The position numbers and the translations under genes are program-made. Below are positions 50,311 through 59,598 of a stretch of 64,000 nt of DNA, piece after piece (within the stretch, counting starts at the first letter, position 1; every line of letters begins with the position of its first letter). Origin of the DNA: Bifidobacterium breve (GTDB lineage: Bacteria; Actinomycetota; Thermoleophilia; Solirubrobacterales; Solirubrobacteraceae); contig CAMCUD010000019.1 of assembly GCA_945878865.1 (NCBI GenBank), positions 1 to 64,000 on the forward strand, written 5' to 3'. Below the pieces are notes generated by a model. That model had not been told where the DNA came from, ran no database searches, and saw only the letters and a program-made list of their open reading frames with translations.

Positions 50311-50935
50311 CGGCAACCCGTCGCTCGCCTTGGCCATCCAGAAGGCCAAGGACGCCTCGATGCCGAAGGACAACATCGAGCGCGCGATCGCGAAGGGCAC
50401 GGGCGAGGGCGGCGACGCCGACGCGCTCGAGGCGGTCCTCTACGAGGGCTACGGCTCCGGCGGCGTCGCGGTGCTCGTCGAGGCCGTGACCGACAACCGC
50501 AACCGGACGGGCTCCGAGGTGCGGCACATCTTCAGCAAGCACGGCGGGAGCCTCGGTGAGCCGGGCTCCGTCGCGTACCTCTTCGACAAGCGCGGCCTCA
50601 TCGTCGTGGACGCCGAGCGCTACGACGAGGACGACCTCATGCCCGCCATCGAGGCGGGTGCCGAGGACGTCTCGATCGACGAGAACGTCTTCGAGGTGAT
50701 CACCCAGCCGTCGGACCTCACCGCCGTGCGCACCGCGCTCGCCGAGGCCGGCGTCGAGATCCAGAACGCCGAGGTCGCGTGGCTGCCGAAGTCGCGCGTG
50801 CCCCTCGATGAGGACGGCGCGACGAAGGTCCTGAAGCTCATCGACGCGCTCGAGGACAACGACGACGTCGACGCGGTCCACGCGAACTTCGACGTGGACG
50901 CCGAGGTCCTCGAGCGGGTGATGAACGAGGCCTGA
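50180..50935 (+). CDS. yebC: YebC/PmpR family protein (251 aa)
   Basis: The start MAGHSKWAGIKHKKAIVDAR is the universal YebC opening. The domain order is normal: basic N-terminal helical domain, then EAVLYEGYGSGGVAVLVEAV and TDNRNRT, GGSLGEPGSVAYLFDKRG, and the acidic last domain. YebC proteins act as translation or transcription factors; some relieve ribosome stalling at proline runs. In actinobacteria the gene often lies near ruvC, as here (about 7 kb, with an insertion of lipid genes). Ends tail to tail with the ligase gene. Confidence 0.97.
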   Translation: MAGHSKWAGIKHKKAIVDARRGKLFTKLGRAITVAAKEGGGDPDGNPSLALAIQKAKDASMPKDNIERAIAKGTGEGGDADALEAVLYEGYGSGGVAVLVEAVTDNRNRTGSEVRHIFSKHGGSLGEPGSVAYLFDKRGLIVVDAERYDEDDLMPAIEAGAEDVSIDENVFEVITQPSDLTAVRTALAEAGVEIQNAEVAWLPKSRVPLDEDGATKVLKLIDALEDNDDVDAVHANFDVDAEVLERVMNEA

Positions 50936-50945
50936 TCAGGCCTCG
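50926..50945. terminator. 20-bp perfect palindrome carrying both convergent stop codons
   Basis: CGAGGCCTGATCAGGCCTCG is its own reverse complement. The TGA of yebC and the TGA of the acyl-CoA ligase (TCA on this strand) sit back to back in its centre with no intergenic base. It could form a hairpin with a small loop in both transcripts and act as a bidirectional terminator. Confidence 0.45.
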
Positions 50946-52543
50946 AGCGGCAGGTTCTCCTTGAGCTTGCGCTTCAGCACCTTGCCCGTCGGGTTGCGCG
51001 GCAGGGCGTCCAGGAAGATCACCTCGCGCGGCACCTTGTAGCGCGCAAGGTGCTCGCGCACGTACTCGCGGCACGTCTCCGCATCGAGGTCGCTGCCCTC
51101 CACGCACACGACGAACGCCACGAGGCGCTGGCCGAACTCAGGGTCGGGGACGCCGATCACCGACGCCTCGTGCACGTCGTCGCGCGACGACAGGAGGTCC
51201 TCGACCTCGCGGGGGAAGACGTTCTCGCCGCCTGAGACGATCATGTCGTCGTCGCGGCCGTCGACGAAGAGCCGGCCGTGATCGTCGAGGTGGCCGACGT
51301 CGCCGGTGGACATGCGCCCAGCGATGATCTCCTTGCTGACGTCCTTCGCGGTGTAGCCGTCCATCCGCAGCTTGGAGTCGACGAAGATGCGGCCGGTCGC
51401 GCCGGTCGGGACCTCGTTTCCGTCCTCGTCGAGGAGCGCGAGCGTCGTGCCCATCGGCGGGGTTCCCGCGGTGCCGGGGGCCGCGCGAAGGTCCTTCGGG
51501 GTCGCGATCGAGGCCCAGCCGGTCTCGGTCGAGCCGTAGAAGTTGTAGACCACCTCACCGAAGGCATCCATCGCGCGGATCGCGAGGTCGCCCGGGATCG
51601 CCGAGCCCGAGAGCGGGATCGCCTCGAGGGCCGAGGTGTCGTACTTCGACAGCACGTCGGGGCCGAGGGCCAGGACGCGCTGGAGCATCGTCGGCACCAT
51701 CGCGGCGGACTGCACGCGGTGGTCCTGGATGACCCGCAGCGTCTCCTCCGGGTCGAACCGGCGTCGCAGCACGACGGTGACCGGGAGCGCGAGGCCGAGC
51801 GTGAAGTTCAGCAGGCCCCAGCCGTGGAAGAGCGGCGCGACGACGTGGTGGATCTGGCCGCCGCGGAAGGGCAGGCGGTCGAGGATGCCGATGATCGCGC
51901 TGATCGGCGCGCCCTCGCGCGAGGCGCCCTTCGGCGTGCCCGTGGTGCCCGACGTGAGGATGACGAGCTTGCCGACGCCCTTGGGCGCGGGCGGGCGCGG
52001 CCCGGCGTGCTCGGCCACGGACGCGAGGGTGGGCCGCGACGGCGTGCCCTCGGTGTAGCCGATCCAGCGCCGGCCGACGTACGCGTCGTCGGGCAGCAGG
52101 ACGTCGAACTCCTCGTCCATGACGACGCCCTTCGCGCCCTCGCGCTCGAGGACGTCGGCGAGCTGCGGGCCGGCGAAGTCGGTGTTGCAGAAGAGGAGCT
52201 TCAGGCCGAGCTTTGACGCGGCGATCGTGCCCTCGACGAACGCGCGGCCGTTGCGGCACAGGAGCCCGACGGCGTCACCCTCGCGCAGCCCGGCGCCGCG
52301 GAAGGCGCGAGCGATCGCGTCCGTGCGGCGGTCGACCTCGCTGAAGGTCAGCGTGCCTTCCTCGTCGATGATGAACGGCCGGTCGGGGAAGTTCGCGGCC
52401 GCGCCGCTCAACCCGGCGGCCGGGCCGGGCCCGAAGCGCTTGAGCGCGATCGCCTGGCGGACCGTGCGGTCCACGCGAGGCTGGAGGATGCCCGCGTCGG
52501 ACAGGACACGGACGGACTGCACAACGGTCTCCATCTGGTTCAT
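50936..52543 (-). CDS. Acyl-CoA synthetase, AMP-forming (535 aa)
   Basis: ANL-family ligase that activates a carboxylic acid through an acyl-AMP to acyl-CoA. The P-loop LTSGTTGTPKG (near residue 200), YGSTETG-type box (NFYGSTETGW), STGDVGHLDDHGRLFVDGR and the C-terminal lysine region PRNPTGKVLKRKL are all present. It is the last gene of a four-gene leftward operon (TetR, thiolase-like, enoyl-CoA hydratase, ligase) in which every junction is a four-base ATGA overlap. Likely a fatty or branched acid; the exact substrate is unknown. Confidence 0.93.
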   Translation of the reverse strand: MNQMETVVQSVRVLSDAGILQPRVDRTVRQAIALKRFGPGPAAGLSGAAANFPDRPFIIDEEGTLTFSEVDRRTDAIARAFRGAGLREGDAVGLLCRNGRAFVEGTIAASKLGLKLLFCNTDFAGPQLADVLEREGAKGVVMDEEFDVLLPDDAYVGRRWIGYTEGTPSRPTLASVAEHAGPRPPAPKGVGKLVILTSGTTGTPKGASREGAPISAIIGILDRLPFRGGQIHHVVAPLFHGWGLLNFTLGLALPVTVVLRRRFDPEETLRVIQDHRVQSAAMVPTMLQRVLALGPDVLSKYDTSALEAIPLSGSAIPGDLAIRAMDAFGEVVYNFYGSTETGWASIATPKDLRAAPGTAGTPPMGTTLALLDEDGNEVPTGATGRIFVDSKLRMDGYTAKDVSKEIIAGRMSTGDVGHLDDHGRLFVDGRDDDMIVSGGENVFPREVEDLLSSRDDVHEASVIGVPDPEFGQRLVAFVVCVEGSDLDAETCREYVREHLARYKVPREVIFLDALPRNPTGKVLKRKLKENLPLEA

Positions 52544-53310
52544 CGGCCCTCCCAGACCGGTTCGCGCTTCTCGGCGAACGCACGCGCCCCCTCTTGGGCG
52601 TCACGGCTGATGATGACGGGTCCTGCAAGTTCTCCCTGCTTGGCCCAGAAGTCGTCGCCGTGCCAGGCGTCCTGCTGATCGATCACCTGCTTCGTCGCCG
52701 CGACGGCCAGCGGCGCGTTCGCGGCGATCTCCTCGGCGAGCTCGAGGGCCGCCTCGAGCGCGCTGCCCTTCGGCGTCACGCGGGCGACCAGACCCAGGTC
52801 GTACGCGCGCTGCGCGTCGATCGGCCGCCCGGTCAGCGCGATCTCCTTGACGACCCCGCGCGGCAGGCGCGCGGGCAGCTGCTTGAGCGCCCCCGCGACG
52901 GCAACGAGGCCTCGCTTGACCTCGGGCAGCCCGAAGACGGAGTCCTCCGCGCAGACGAGCAGGTCGCAGGCGACCGCGAGCTCGAGGCCGCCGGCGAGCG
53001 CGGGGCCTTCGACGGCCGCGATCACCGGCTTCTTCGACGTGTACTGCGTCATCCCGGCGAATCCGCGGACGGGCACGCCCGGGAACTCGCCGCGGGCGAA
53101 CGCCTTGAGGTCCATGCCGGAGGAGAAGTACCCGCCGGCGCCGGTGACGACGGCGACGCTGAGGTCGCCGTCCTCGTCGAGCTCGTCGAGCGCGGCGGCA
53201 ACGCGCTCGGACATCTCGCGGTTGATCGCGTTGCGGATCTCCGGCCGGTTGAACGTGATGAGCTGGACGCGGCCGCGCCGCTCCACCAGCACCGGGGGCT
53301 GCTCGGTCAT
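52540..53310 (-). CDS. Enoyl-CoA hydratase/isomerase family protein (256 aa)
   Basis: Crotonase fold. ATG 53310 (MTEQPPVLVERRGRV) gives the family length and overlaps the thiolase-like gene stop (ATGA). Key parts: FNRPEIRNAIN, the oxyanion-hole GAGGYFSSGMDLKAF, AALAGGLELAVACD-type helix (ALAGGLELAVACD with Glu), and FGLPEVKRGL with the second acid, so both catalytic glutamates of hydratases seem kept. The end EGARAFAEKREPVWEGR is typical. Hydrates or isomerises enoyl-CoA made by the ligase and a dehydrogenase not encoded here. Confidence 0.93.
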   Translation of the reverse strand: MTEQPPVLVERRGRVQLITFNRPEIRNAINREMSERVAAALDELDEDGDLSVAVVTGAGGYFSSGMDLKAFARGEFPGVPVRGFAGMTQYTSKKPVIAAVEGPALAGGLELAVACDLLVCAEDSVFGLPEVKRGLVAVAGALKQLPARLPRGVVKEIALTGRPIDAQRAYDLGLVARVTPKGSALEAALELAEEIAANAPLAVAATKQVIDQQDAWHGDDFWAKQGELAGPVIISRDAQEGARAFAEKREPVWEGR

Positions 53311-54830
53311 CGGGACGCTCCTGTCAGGCACTCGGGGGTGAAGCTGCGGTCGGCGCGCAGTTCGACGGGCTGGCCGAGGATGTCCTGCGCAGCCATCGCG
53401 GCCATGACCTCGGGGTCGTTGGTGTGGCCCAGCGCGCGGCGCCCGTCGTCCAGGATCGCGAAGAGGATCCCGTAGCTCGGCTCGCCACCGCGGTCGTAGA
53501 TCAGCGTGCACGTCTCGGCCGTGCCGCGGTAGTTGCCGGGCTCGGCGACCTCCCGCGGCTCGGGGGTGTCCGGCTCGGCCGCGAAGAGGGCGAACGGCCG
53601 GACGGGCGGCTCGTTGCCGTAGATCCCCAGGGCGTGCTTGGTGGCGTACCAGCCCAGGGCCGTCGACAGGCCCGTGGTGCCGGCCGGCGCGTCGCGCAGC
53701 TGGCGGACGACGGCGGCGATGCCGTGGGTCGCGTAGTTGTTGCCCGGGCCGCCGAAGAACGTCAGGCCGCCGGTGCACGTCAGCGGCCGGCCGGGGTCGT
53801 CGACGGGGAGGCCGAGCTCGCGGGCGGCGAGCTGCACGGCCGAGGGGAAGCAGGAGTACAGGTCGACGGGGCCGAGGTCATCAGCCGTGACGCCGGCGTG
53901 CGCGAACGCGGCCTCGCCGCAGGCGCGGATCGCCGGGGAGCGGTGCAGCTCCCGCCGGTGTGAGAGGAACCACTCGTCGGTGGCGTACGCGGCGGCGTGC
54001 ACGAACACCCAGCGATCCCGGGGGATCCCCAGCTCCTGCGCCGCGCCCGCCGAGCAGATGAGGACGGCGGCGGCCTGGTCGACCTGGATGTTCGAGTTCA
54101 GGAGCTTGGTGTACGGCAGCGTGACCTGGCGGTTGGCGGGGGAGACCGTGCGGATCTCCTCGGCGCTGTGCGTCTCCCGCGACCACGCCGCCGGGTTGGC
54201 GGCGGCGACGTCGGCGAACCGCGACCACAGCCCCGAGATGAGGTCGACCTGCTCCTCGGGCGTCCGGCCGGCGTCCACGCGGATCGCCTGCTCGAGCAGC
54301 GGGTAGGCCATGATCGGCGCGATGAGGCCGACCGCGGTCTCGTCGTCGGTGTTGGCGGGAGAGTCGGGCTCGAGGACCTCTCCGGGCTCGCGTGCCGGGT
54401 CCGCGCCGGGCCAGTCCGGCATCTCGCCCCGCTTCATAGCCTCGGCGAGCGTCTTGAGCGCCTCGGCGCCGCAGACGATGCCCGCCTCCAGCGTGCCGTC
54501 CTGGATGCGCTGCGCGATCGTGCCGACGAGGACGCCGGGCCCGTTGCCGCCCTGATTGCTCGTGCGGATCGTGGGCGCGTCGATGCCGAGCAGCTCGCCG
54601 ACGCGGCGGCCGGGGTCGCCGTCGCCCCACGACGCCGTGGGCACCGCGGCGACCAGACCGACACGGGCCAGCAGCGCGTCGCCGGCGCCCGCGTCCTCGA
54701 GCGCCGCGCGCGTGGCGAGCTCCATGAGCCGGGCCGGTTCGGTCGGCAGGTCGTCGTGCTCGCCGGGCCGGCGCACGAGCTCGCCGACGCCGACGATCAC
54801 CGGCAGCCTGGGGTCTTCAGGGGTGGTCAT
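53307..54830 (-). CDS. Thiolase-like acetyl-CoA acetyltransferase family protein (507 aa)
   Basis: Thiolase fold with N- and C-halves and an extra C-terminal beta domain (about 425-507; NYRGTAETCTLIYDRGG). The place of the nucleophilic Cys reads SNQGGNGPGVLVG, with Gly instead of Cys, as in the actinobacterial SCPx-like/thiolase-like group, so normal thiolysis is doubtful. Later boxes are DLYSCFPSAVQLAA (with a Cys), TGGLTFFGGPGNNYATHGIA (with the His). It may make or break C-C bonds with another nucleophile or work as a subunit. Overlaps both neighbours by four bases. Confidence 0.85.
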   Translation of the reverse strand: MTTPEDPRLPVIVGVGELVRRPGEHDDLPTEPARLMELATRAALEDAGAGDALLARVGLVAAVPTASWGDGDPGRRVGELLGIDAPTIRTSNQGGNGPGVLVGTIAQRIQDGTLEAGIVCGAEALKTLAEAMKRGEMPDWPGADPAREPGEVLEPDSPANTDDETAVGLIAPIMAYPLLEQAIRVDAGRTPEEQVDLISGLWSRFADVAAANPAAWSRETHSAEEIRTVSPANRQVTLPYTKLLNSNIQVDQAAAVLICSAGAAQELGIPRDRWVFVHAAAYATDEWFLSHRRELHRSPAIRACGEAAFAHAGVTADDLGPVDLYSCFPSAVQLAARELGLPVDDPGRPLTCTGGLTFFGGPGNNYATHGIAAVVRQLRDAPAGTTGLSTALGWYATKHALGIYGNEPPVRPFALFAAEPDTPEPREVAEPGNYRGTAETCTLIYDRGGEPSYGILFAILDDGRRALGHTNDPEVMAAMAAQDILGQPVELRADRSFTPECLTGASR

Positions 54831-55465
54831 CGTTCTCCGTGGACGTCGAGGGTGGCTGCGGCGGTGTAGAGCCGCGTGAGGTGGGCGACGAGTTCGTCGC
54901 GGGGAAGGTCGGCGCCGGTCGCCGAGGCGCCGACGAGCAGCTCGGCGATCCCGCCTGAGAGCACCCGTGCGCTCAGCCCGATGCCGCGGGTGTCGGCGTG
55001 CTCGGGATCTGGATGGATGGAGCGCATGAGGCGCGCCGCGATGTCGGCGGACGCGCGGAGCAGCGCGGTCCGTGAGGCACGCAGCTCGGGCGTGGCCATG
55101 GACTCGACCAGGGAGACACGCACCCGGCGCGGATCCTCGGAGAAGTAGTCGGCCAGCGCGCCGAGGACGTCGCCGACGCGCTCGAGCGGCTCGCGTCCCG
55201 GGCTCGTCGCCGCCGCGCGGACGAGAGTCGCGGTCTCGGCGGCCACCTGCTCGCAGATCGCGCCGAACAGCTCCTGCTTGGAGGCGAAGTGGTCGTAGAA
55301 GTAGCGCTGCGACAGGCCGGCGGCGCGGCAGACGTCGCGGACGGTCGCGCCGTCCCAGCCCTGCGCGGCGAAGACCTCGAGGCCCGCCTCGAGCAGCTGG
55401 TCGCGGCGGCGCTGCTCGCGCTCGCCCGCGGTCAGCCCGCCGTAGACCCGGTCCGTCGTCGACAT
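54827..55465 (-). CDS. TetR-family regulator (212 aa), first gene of the acyl-CoA operon
   Basis: The HTH is typical: RRRDQLLEAGLEVFAAQGWD, GATVRDVCRAAGLSQRYFYD, HFASKQELFGAI. The ligand domain is helical, with VRVSLVESMATPELRASRTAL. It heads the operon and overlaps the thiolase-like gene by four bases, so it probably represses its own operon and is released by an acyl-CoA or fatty acid, as in FadR/PfmR-type TetR proteins; this is inference. Confidence 0.92.
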   Translation of the reverse strand: MSTTDRVYGGLTAGEREQRRRDQLLEAGLEVFAAQGWDGATVRDVCRAAGLSQRYFYDHFASKQELFGAICEQVAAETATLVRAAATSPGREPLERVGDVLGALADYFSEDPRRVRVSLVESMATPELRASRTALLRASADIAARLMRSIHPDPEHADTRGIGLSARVLSGGIAELLVGASATGADLPRDELVAHLTRLYTAAATLDVHGER

Positions 55466-55525
55466 CGCGGCGGCATCCTACGCATCAGGAACGCCGCATT
55501 TCAAGATGAATGGACGAGTTCCAGA

Positions 55526-56656
55526 TCAGGTGCGCTGCCGGCGTCCGTCGTCGCGCCGCGCCCGGAACAGGCGCATTTCGCCGCTCACGCCCTTCACGCG
55601 CCGCGGCGGAAGCGACGACCACCGCCACTGCGGGCCGGCGTGTTCGCGCGCCGACTCCGTCGCGAGGACCGTGCCGGGGCGGGCGAGCGCCGTGATCCGG
55701 CTGGCGCGGTTGACCGGGCGGCCGAACCAGTCGCCATGGCGGTTGAGCGCGTGGCCGTAGCCGATGCCGGCGCGCAGCTGCGGAAAGTCCTCACCTTCGG
55801 CATCGGCCGCGTCGACGAGGGTGAACGCCGCCTCGAGCAGATGGTCGACGGACGGCGAGACGAGCATCACGGCGTCGCCGATGGTCTTGACGAACCGCAC
55901 GTCGCCGCTGACGACGTGCTCGGCGATCTGCACGAGCCGGTCCGCCACCGCGCTCAGCTCGGTGGCCGGCAGCTCCTCGCCCAAGCGGGTGAAGCCGACG
56001 AGGTCGGCGAAGCACACGGCGGTCGGACGCGACTCCGGTAGCGCGCCGGCCTGGGTGTCGTCGGGCAGCAGCGCCTCGGTGGAGAAGACCTCGCGCAGGT
56101 GCAGCAGCAGCACCCGCTCGATGCTGTGCCCGGCGATCGGCAGCACGATCTCCGCGAGCGCCGCCCACCGCAGCGCGAGCTGCTCCTCATCATCGCCGGG
56201 TTCCAGCACGAGCTCGAGGCTGAGCTGACGCATGGATTCGGCGGTGTGGGCGAGGCCTCGCGCGAGCACGCGGATGACGTCGAGGAGGCGGTCGTCGGAC
56301 AGGCCGAGGTCGCGCAGGCGCTTGACGTCCTGCATCGACTCGAGGTCCTGGTCGAAGTACGCGATGTCATCGAGGTCGCGGACCGGGAGCCCGGACGCCC
56401 GGCGGACGGCGAGCACGAAGTCGAGGTTCATGTTCGTCATCCGCGAGATGTCCTCGGCGGTGTACTTCGCCTGGCCGCCGAGCACCTGCGCGGCGAGCAG
56501 CGCGGTCAGCGTGTCCGCAGCGGCCGCTTCGCGGATGGTCTCCGGCGGGATCCCGTCGTCGAGGAGGCGATCGAGAAGCCGGCGGCGCGACGCGCGACGG
56601 TCGTCGTCGAGCCCCTCGAGCAGATCGTCCAGCCGGTCGTCGTCGATGCCTCCCAC
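55526..56656 (-). CDS. Class III adenylate/guanylate cyclase with N-terminal regulatory domain (376 aa)
   Basis: Residues 1-195 are helical and resemble the adenylate-cyclase regulatory domain of mycobacterial Rv1264-type cyclases (TAEDISRMTNMNLDFVLAVRRASGLP). The cyclase homology domain (about 205-370) shows the metal-binding AVCFADLVGFTRLGEE, the second Asp in VKTIGDAVMLVS, and GHALNRHGDWFGRPVNRASRI. Both metal aspartates are present, so it should make cAMP. It is soluble, without membrane segment. GTG 56656 is the start; the TetR gene at 56746 is divergent. Confidence 0.92.
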   Translation of the reverse strand: MGGIDDDRLDDLLEGLDDDRRASRRRLLDRLLDDGIPPETIREAAAADTLTALLAAQVLGGQAKYTAEDISRMTNMNLDFVLAVRRASGLPVRDLDDIAYFDQDLESMQDVKRLRDLGLSDDRLLDVIRVLARGLAHTAESMRQLSLELVLEPGDDEEQLALRWAALAEIVLPIAGHSIERVLLLHLREVFSTEALLPDDTQAGALPESRPTAVCFADLVGFTRLGEELPATELSAVADRLVQIAEHVVSGDVRFVKTIGDAVMLVSPSVDHLLEAAFTLVDAADAEGEDFPQLRAGIGYGHALNRHGDWFGRPVNRASRITALARPGTVLATESAREHAGPQWRWSSLPPRRVKGVSGEMRLFRARRDDGRRQRT

Positions 56657-56745
56657 GGCGGCCAGACTACGACGCTCGCGGACACCCCGGACGCACGATC
56701 CGTACCCTGTGTGGCGCGTGATCCCGCTTCCTGGAGAGAGCCACC

Positions 56746-57426
56746 ATGGCTGACACCGTGTCAGGTGACCGTCCGCGTCGGCGGCGGCTGACGGGCGCGC
56801 AGCGCCGCAGGGAGATCCTCGCCGCGGCGATGGAGGTCCTCGCCGAGCAGGGCTACCACGCGGCGTCGATCGATGACATCGCGCAGGCCGCGGGCGTGTC
56901 GAAGGCGCTCATCTACGAGCACTTCGAGTCCAAGGCCGCGCTGAAGACGGCGCTGCTGGAGGAGCAGGGCGGTGAGCTGCTGCGCCGCGTCGCGCTGGCC
57001 GTCGACCGCACCGATCCCCCGGATCAGCAGCTGTACCAGGGGCTTGACGCGTTCTTCGGCTTCGTCCAGGAGCGCCAGGTCGCGTGGGCGATGCTCCATC
57101 GCGACGCCGTCGAACTCGGCATCGACGACACGCTGCGCTTCATGCAGGACGGCGCAACGCGGATGGTCGCGCAGATGTACGACGACGCGAACAGCGGCGC
57201 GCTGCCGCAGGAGCGCGCCGAGATGCTGGCGCGCATGCTCACCGGCGGCGCGCAGGCGCTGGCGACATGGTGGATCGAGCACCCCGAGGTCCCGCGACGC
57301 CAGGTCGTCGAGGCGGCGATGGAGTCGGCGTGGGTCGGGCTGTCCGAGCTGCGGCGCGGCGTGCGCTACCGCCGGCCGGGCAGCGGTCGTGCGGTGGAGC
57401 GCCGCGCGCACGTCGTGCGACTCTGA
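56746..57426 (+). CDS. TetR-family regulator (226 aa)
   Basis: HTH: RRREILAAAMEVLAEQGYHA, ASIDDIAQAAGVSKALIYEH, FESKAALKTALL. The C-terminal domain is helical with a long Arg-rich end. GGAGAGAG lies upstream of the ATG. It is 50 bases upstream of ruvC in the same direction and divergent from the adenylate cyclase; it might control the cyclase or itself. Target unknown. Confidence 0.92.
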   Translation: MADTVSGDRPRRRRLTGAQRRREILAAAMEVLAEQGYHAASIDDIAQAAGVSKALIYEHFESKAALKTALLEEQGGELLRRVALAVDRTDPPDQQLYQGLDAFFGFVQERQVAWAMLHRDAVELGIDDTLRFMQDGATRMVAQMYDDANSGALPQERAEMLARMLTGGAQALATWWIEHPEVPRRQVVEAAMESAWVGLSELRRGVRYRRPGSGRAVERRAHVVRL

Positions 57427-57476
57427 GTCTCCGCCCGCGGCGAAGGCATCCGGGGCGCTGCGCAGAATCCCGGGAG

Positions 57477-57974
57477 ATGGTCGTCCTCGGCATCGATCCC
57501 GGCACCGCGAACACGGGCTACGGCGTGGTGCGCCGCGGGAGGTCGCTGGCGGCGCTCGACGGCGGGGTCATCGTGACGTCCGCCTCGGACCCGGCCGAGC
57601 AGCGCCTCACGGAGATCCATGCGCGTGTCTGCGCGCTCATCGACGAGCACCGGCCGGACGCCGTTGCGCTCGAGGACCTCTACTTCGGGCAGAACGTGCG
57701 CAGCGCGTTCGCCGTCGGCCAGGCGCGCGGCGTCGTCATGCTCGCGGCCGGCCAGCACGGGCTGCCGTGCACGTCGTACACCCCGCAGCAGGTCAAGGGC
57801 GCCGTGTGCGGCAGCGGTCGCGCGGCCAAGGATCAGGTCACGCGCATGGTGCAATCGCTCCTACGGCTGCCCGAGCCGCCGCGGCCCGACCACGCCGCGG
57901 ATGCGCTCGCCGTCGCGATCTGCCACGTCAATCGCGCGCCGATGCAGGCCGCGATCCGGGGCGCGGCCGCATGA
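57477..57974 (+). CDS. ruvC: Holliday junction endodeoxyribonuclease RuvC (165 aa)
   Basis: Resolves Holliday junctions made during recombination repair, together with RuvAB. The catalytic acids are present: Asp7 in GIDPGTANTGYG, Glu66 in ALEDLYFG, and Asp138/Asp142 in PDHAADALA. The length is normal. GGGAG precedes the ATG. Its stop overlaps the ruvA ATG (ATGA). Confidence 0.97.
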   Translation: MVVLGIDPGTANTGYGVVRRGRSLAALDGGVIVTSASDPAEQRLTEIHARVCALIDEHRPDAVALEDLYFGQNVRSAFAVGQARGVVMLAAGQHGLPCTSYTPQQVKGAVCGSGRAAKDQVTRMVQSLLRLPEPPRPDHAADALAVAICHVNRAPMQAAIRGAAA

Positions 57975-58570
57975 TCGCCCTCGTTCGAGGCGAGGTCGCC
58001 GTCCGGCGGCCCGACCACGTCGTGATCGATGTCCAGGGCGTCGGCTACCTGCTGTCCGTCTCGTCGCACACGCTCAAGCAGGTCCCGGCCGTCGGGCGCG
58101 AGGTCACGCTGCTCACCCACATGGTGGTGCGCGAGGACGCCATGGCGCTCTACGGCTTCGCCACCGAGGAGGAGCGCGAGCTCTTCCTTCTCCTGCTCGG
58201 CGTGCAGTCCGTCGGGCCGAAGATGGCGCTGGCGGTGCTCTCAGGCGGCTCGCCGCGTGAGCTGGTCGCGACGCTCGCGGCGGGCGACGTCAAGCGACTG
58301 ACCACGGTGCCGGGGATCGGCAAGCGCACGGCGGAGCGCATCGTCGTCGAGCTGCGCGAGAAGGTCGTCCCCGATCACTCGCCGATCGAGCCCGGGGACC
58401 TCGGCGACATCGTCGTCAGCCGGGGCGGCGACGACCCGCGCTCGCTCGCCCGCGACGGCCTGCTCGAGCTCGGCTTCACCGCCGTCGAGGCCGAGAAGCT
58501 CCTGGCCGGCGCCAGCGGTGATCAGCCCGAGGACCTCATCGCCCACGCCCTGCGCGCCGCCCGCCCGTGA
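57971..58570 (+). CDS. ruvA: Holliday junction branch migration protein RuvA (199 aa)
   Basis: Tetrameric junction-binding protein that loads RuvB. The opening [20 protein letters not shown] and the two helix-hairpin-helix motifs ([33 protein letters not shown]) are typical, followed by a flexible linker and domain III that contacts RuvB ([20 protein letters not shown]). Overlaps both ruvC and ruvB by four bases. Confidence 0.97.
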   Translation: MIALVRGEVAVRRPDHVVIDVQGVGYLLSVSSHTLKQVPAVGREVTLLTHMVVREDAMALYGFATEEERELFLLLLGVQSVGPKMALAVLSGGSPRELVATLAAGDVKRLTTVPGIGKRTAERIVVELREKVVPDHSPIEPGDLGDIVVSRGGDDPRSLARDGLLELGFTAVEAEKLLAGASGDQPEDLIAHALRAARP

Positions 58571-59598
58571 CCGCCGTGGACCGCATCCAATCCCCGCACG
58601 CGTCCGACGAGGACGAGCTCGAGCTGTCCCTGCGGCCGCGCGGGTTCGACGACTTCGTCGGCCAGCGCGCCGTCAAGGAACAGCTCACCGTGGCGGTCGA
58701 GGCGGCGATCGCCCGCGGCGAGGCGCTCGACCACGTGCTGCTCGCCGGGCCGCCCGGCCTGGGCAAGACGTCGCTGGCGCAGATCCTGGCCGCGGAGCTC
58801 GACGCGCCGTTCGTGCAGACCGCTGGCCCCGCGCTGGAGCGCAAGGGCGACATCGCGGCGTTCCTGACGGCGCTGGAGCCGCGGAGCGTGTTCTTCGTCG
58901 ACGAGCTGCACCGGCTGCCGCGGGCGCTCGAGGAGACGTTCTACCCCGCGATGGAGGACCGGCAGCTGCCGATCACCGTCGGCCAGGGCGCCGGGGCGCG
59001 GGTGGTCACCCTCGACCTGCCGCCGTTCACCCTCGTGGGCGCGACCACGCGCACCGGCCTGCTGACGACGCCGTTGCGCGACCGCTTCGGCCTCCAGCAC
59101 CGGCTCGATCCGTACGACCACGACGATCTCGCGGCGATCGTGCGGCGCTCGGCCGCGATCCTGCGTGTGGAGATCGAGCCGGCGGGCGCGGAGGCCATCG
59201 CGTCGAGATCGCGCGGCACGCCGCGCGTGGCCAACCGGCTCCTGCGCCGGGTCCGGGACTTCGCCGAGGTGCGGATGGGTGGCGTGGTCACCGCGGAGGC
59301 GGCCGACGCCGCGCTGCGGATGCTCGAGGTCGACGACGAGGGGCTTGACCGGCTGGACCGGGAGATCCTGCGCAGCGTGTGCGTGACCTTCGCCGGTGGC
59401 CCGGTCGGCCTGTCGACCCTGGCGGCCGCCGTCGGCGAGGAGTCCGACACGATCGAGGACGTCTACGAGCCGTACCTGCTGCAGCGCGGCTTCCTCCAGC
59501 GGACCCCGCGGGGGCGGTGTGCCACGGCGCGCGCCTTCGCCCACCTCGGGCTGCCCGCGCCCGAGCCCGCTCAGGCGACGCTGCTCGGCGACGGCTGA
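58567..59598 (+). CDS. ruvB: Holliday junction branch migration ATPase RuvB (343 aa)
   Basis: Hexameric AAA+ motor driving branch migration. Walker [10 protein letters not shown] (61-69), Walker B FFVDELHR (DELH 112-115), sensor 1 [10 protein letters not shown], arginine-finger region [10 protein letters not shown], and a C-terminal winged helix ([38 protein letters not shown]). GTG start overlapping ruvA (GTGA). The last 28 bases overlap the convergent P-type ATPase gene. Confidence 0.98.
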   Translation: MTAVDRIQSPHASDEDELELSLRPRGFDDFVGQRAVKEQLTVAVEAAIARGEALDHVLLAGPPGLGKTSLAQILAAELDAPFVQTAGPALERKGDIAAFLTALEPRSVFFVDELHRLPRALEETFYPAMEDRQLPITVGQGAGARVVTLDLPPFTLVGATTRTGLLTTPLRDRFGLQHRLDPYDHDDLAAIVRRSAAILRVEIEPAGAEAIASRSRGTPRVANRLLRRVRDFAEVRMGGVVTAEAADAALRMLEVDDEGLDRLDREILRSVCVTFAGGPVGLSTLAAAVGEESDTIEDVYEPYLLQRGFLQRTPRGRCATARAFAHLGLPAPEPAQATLLGDG

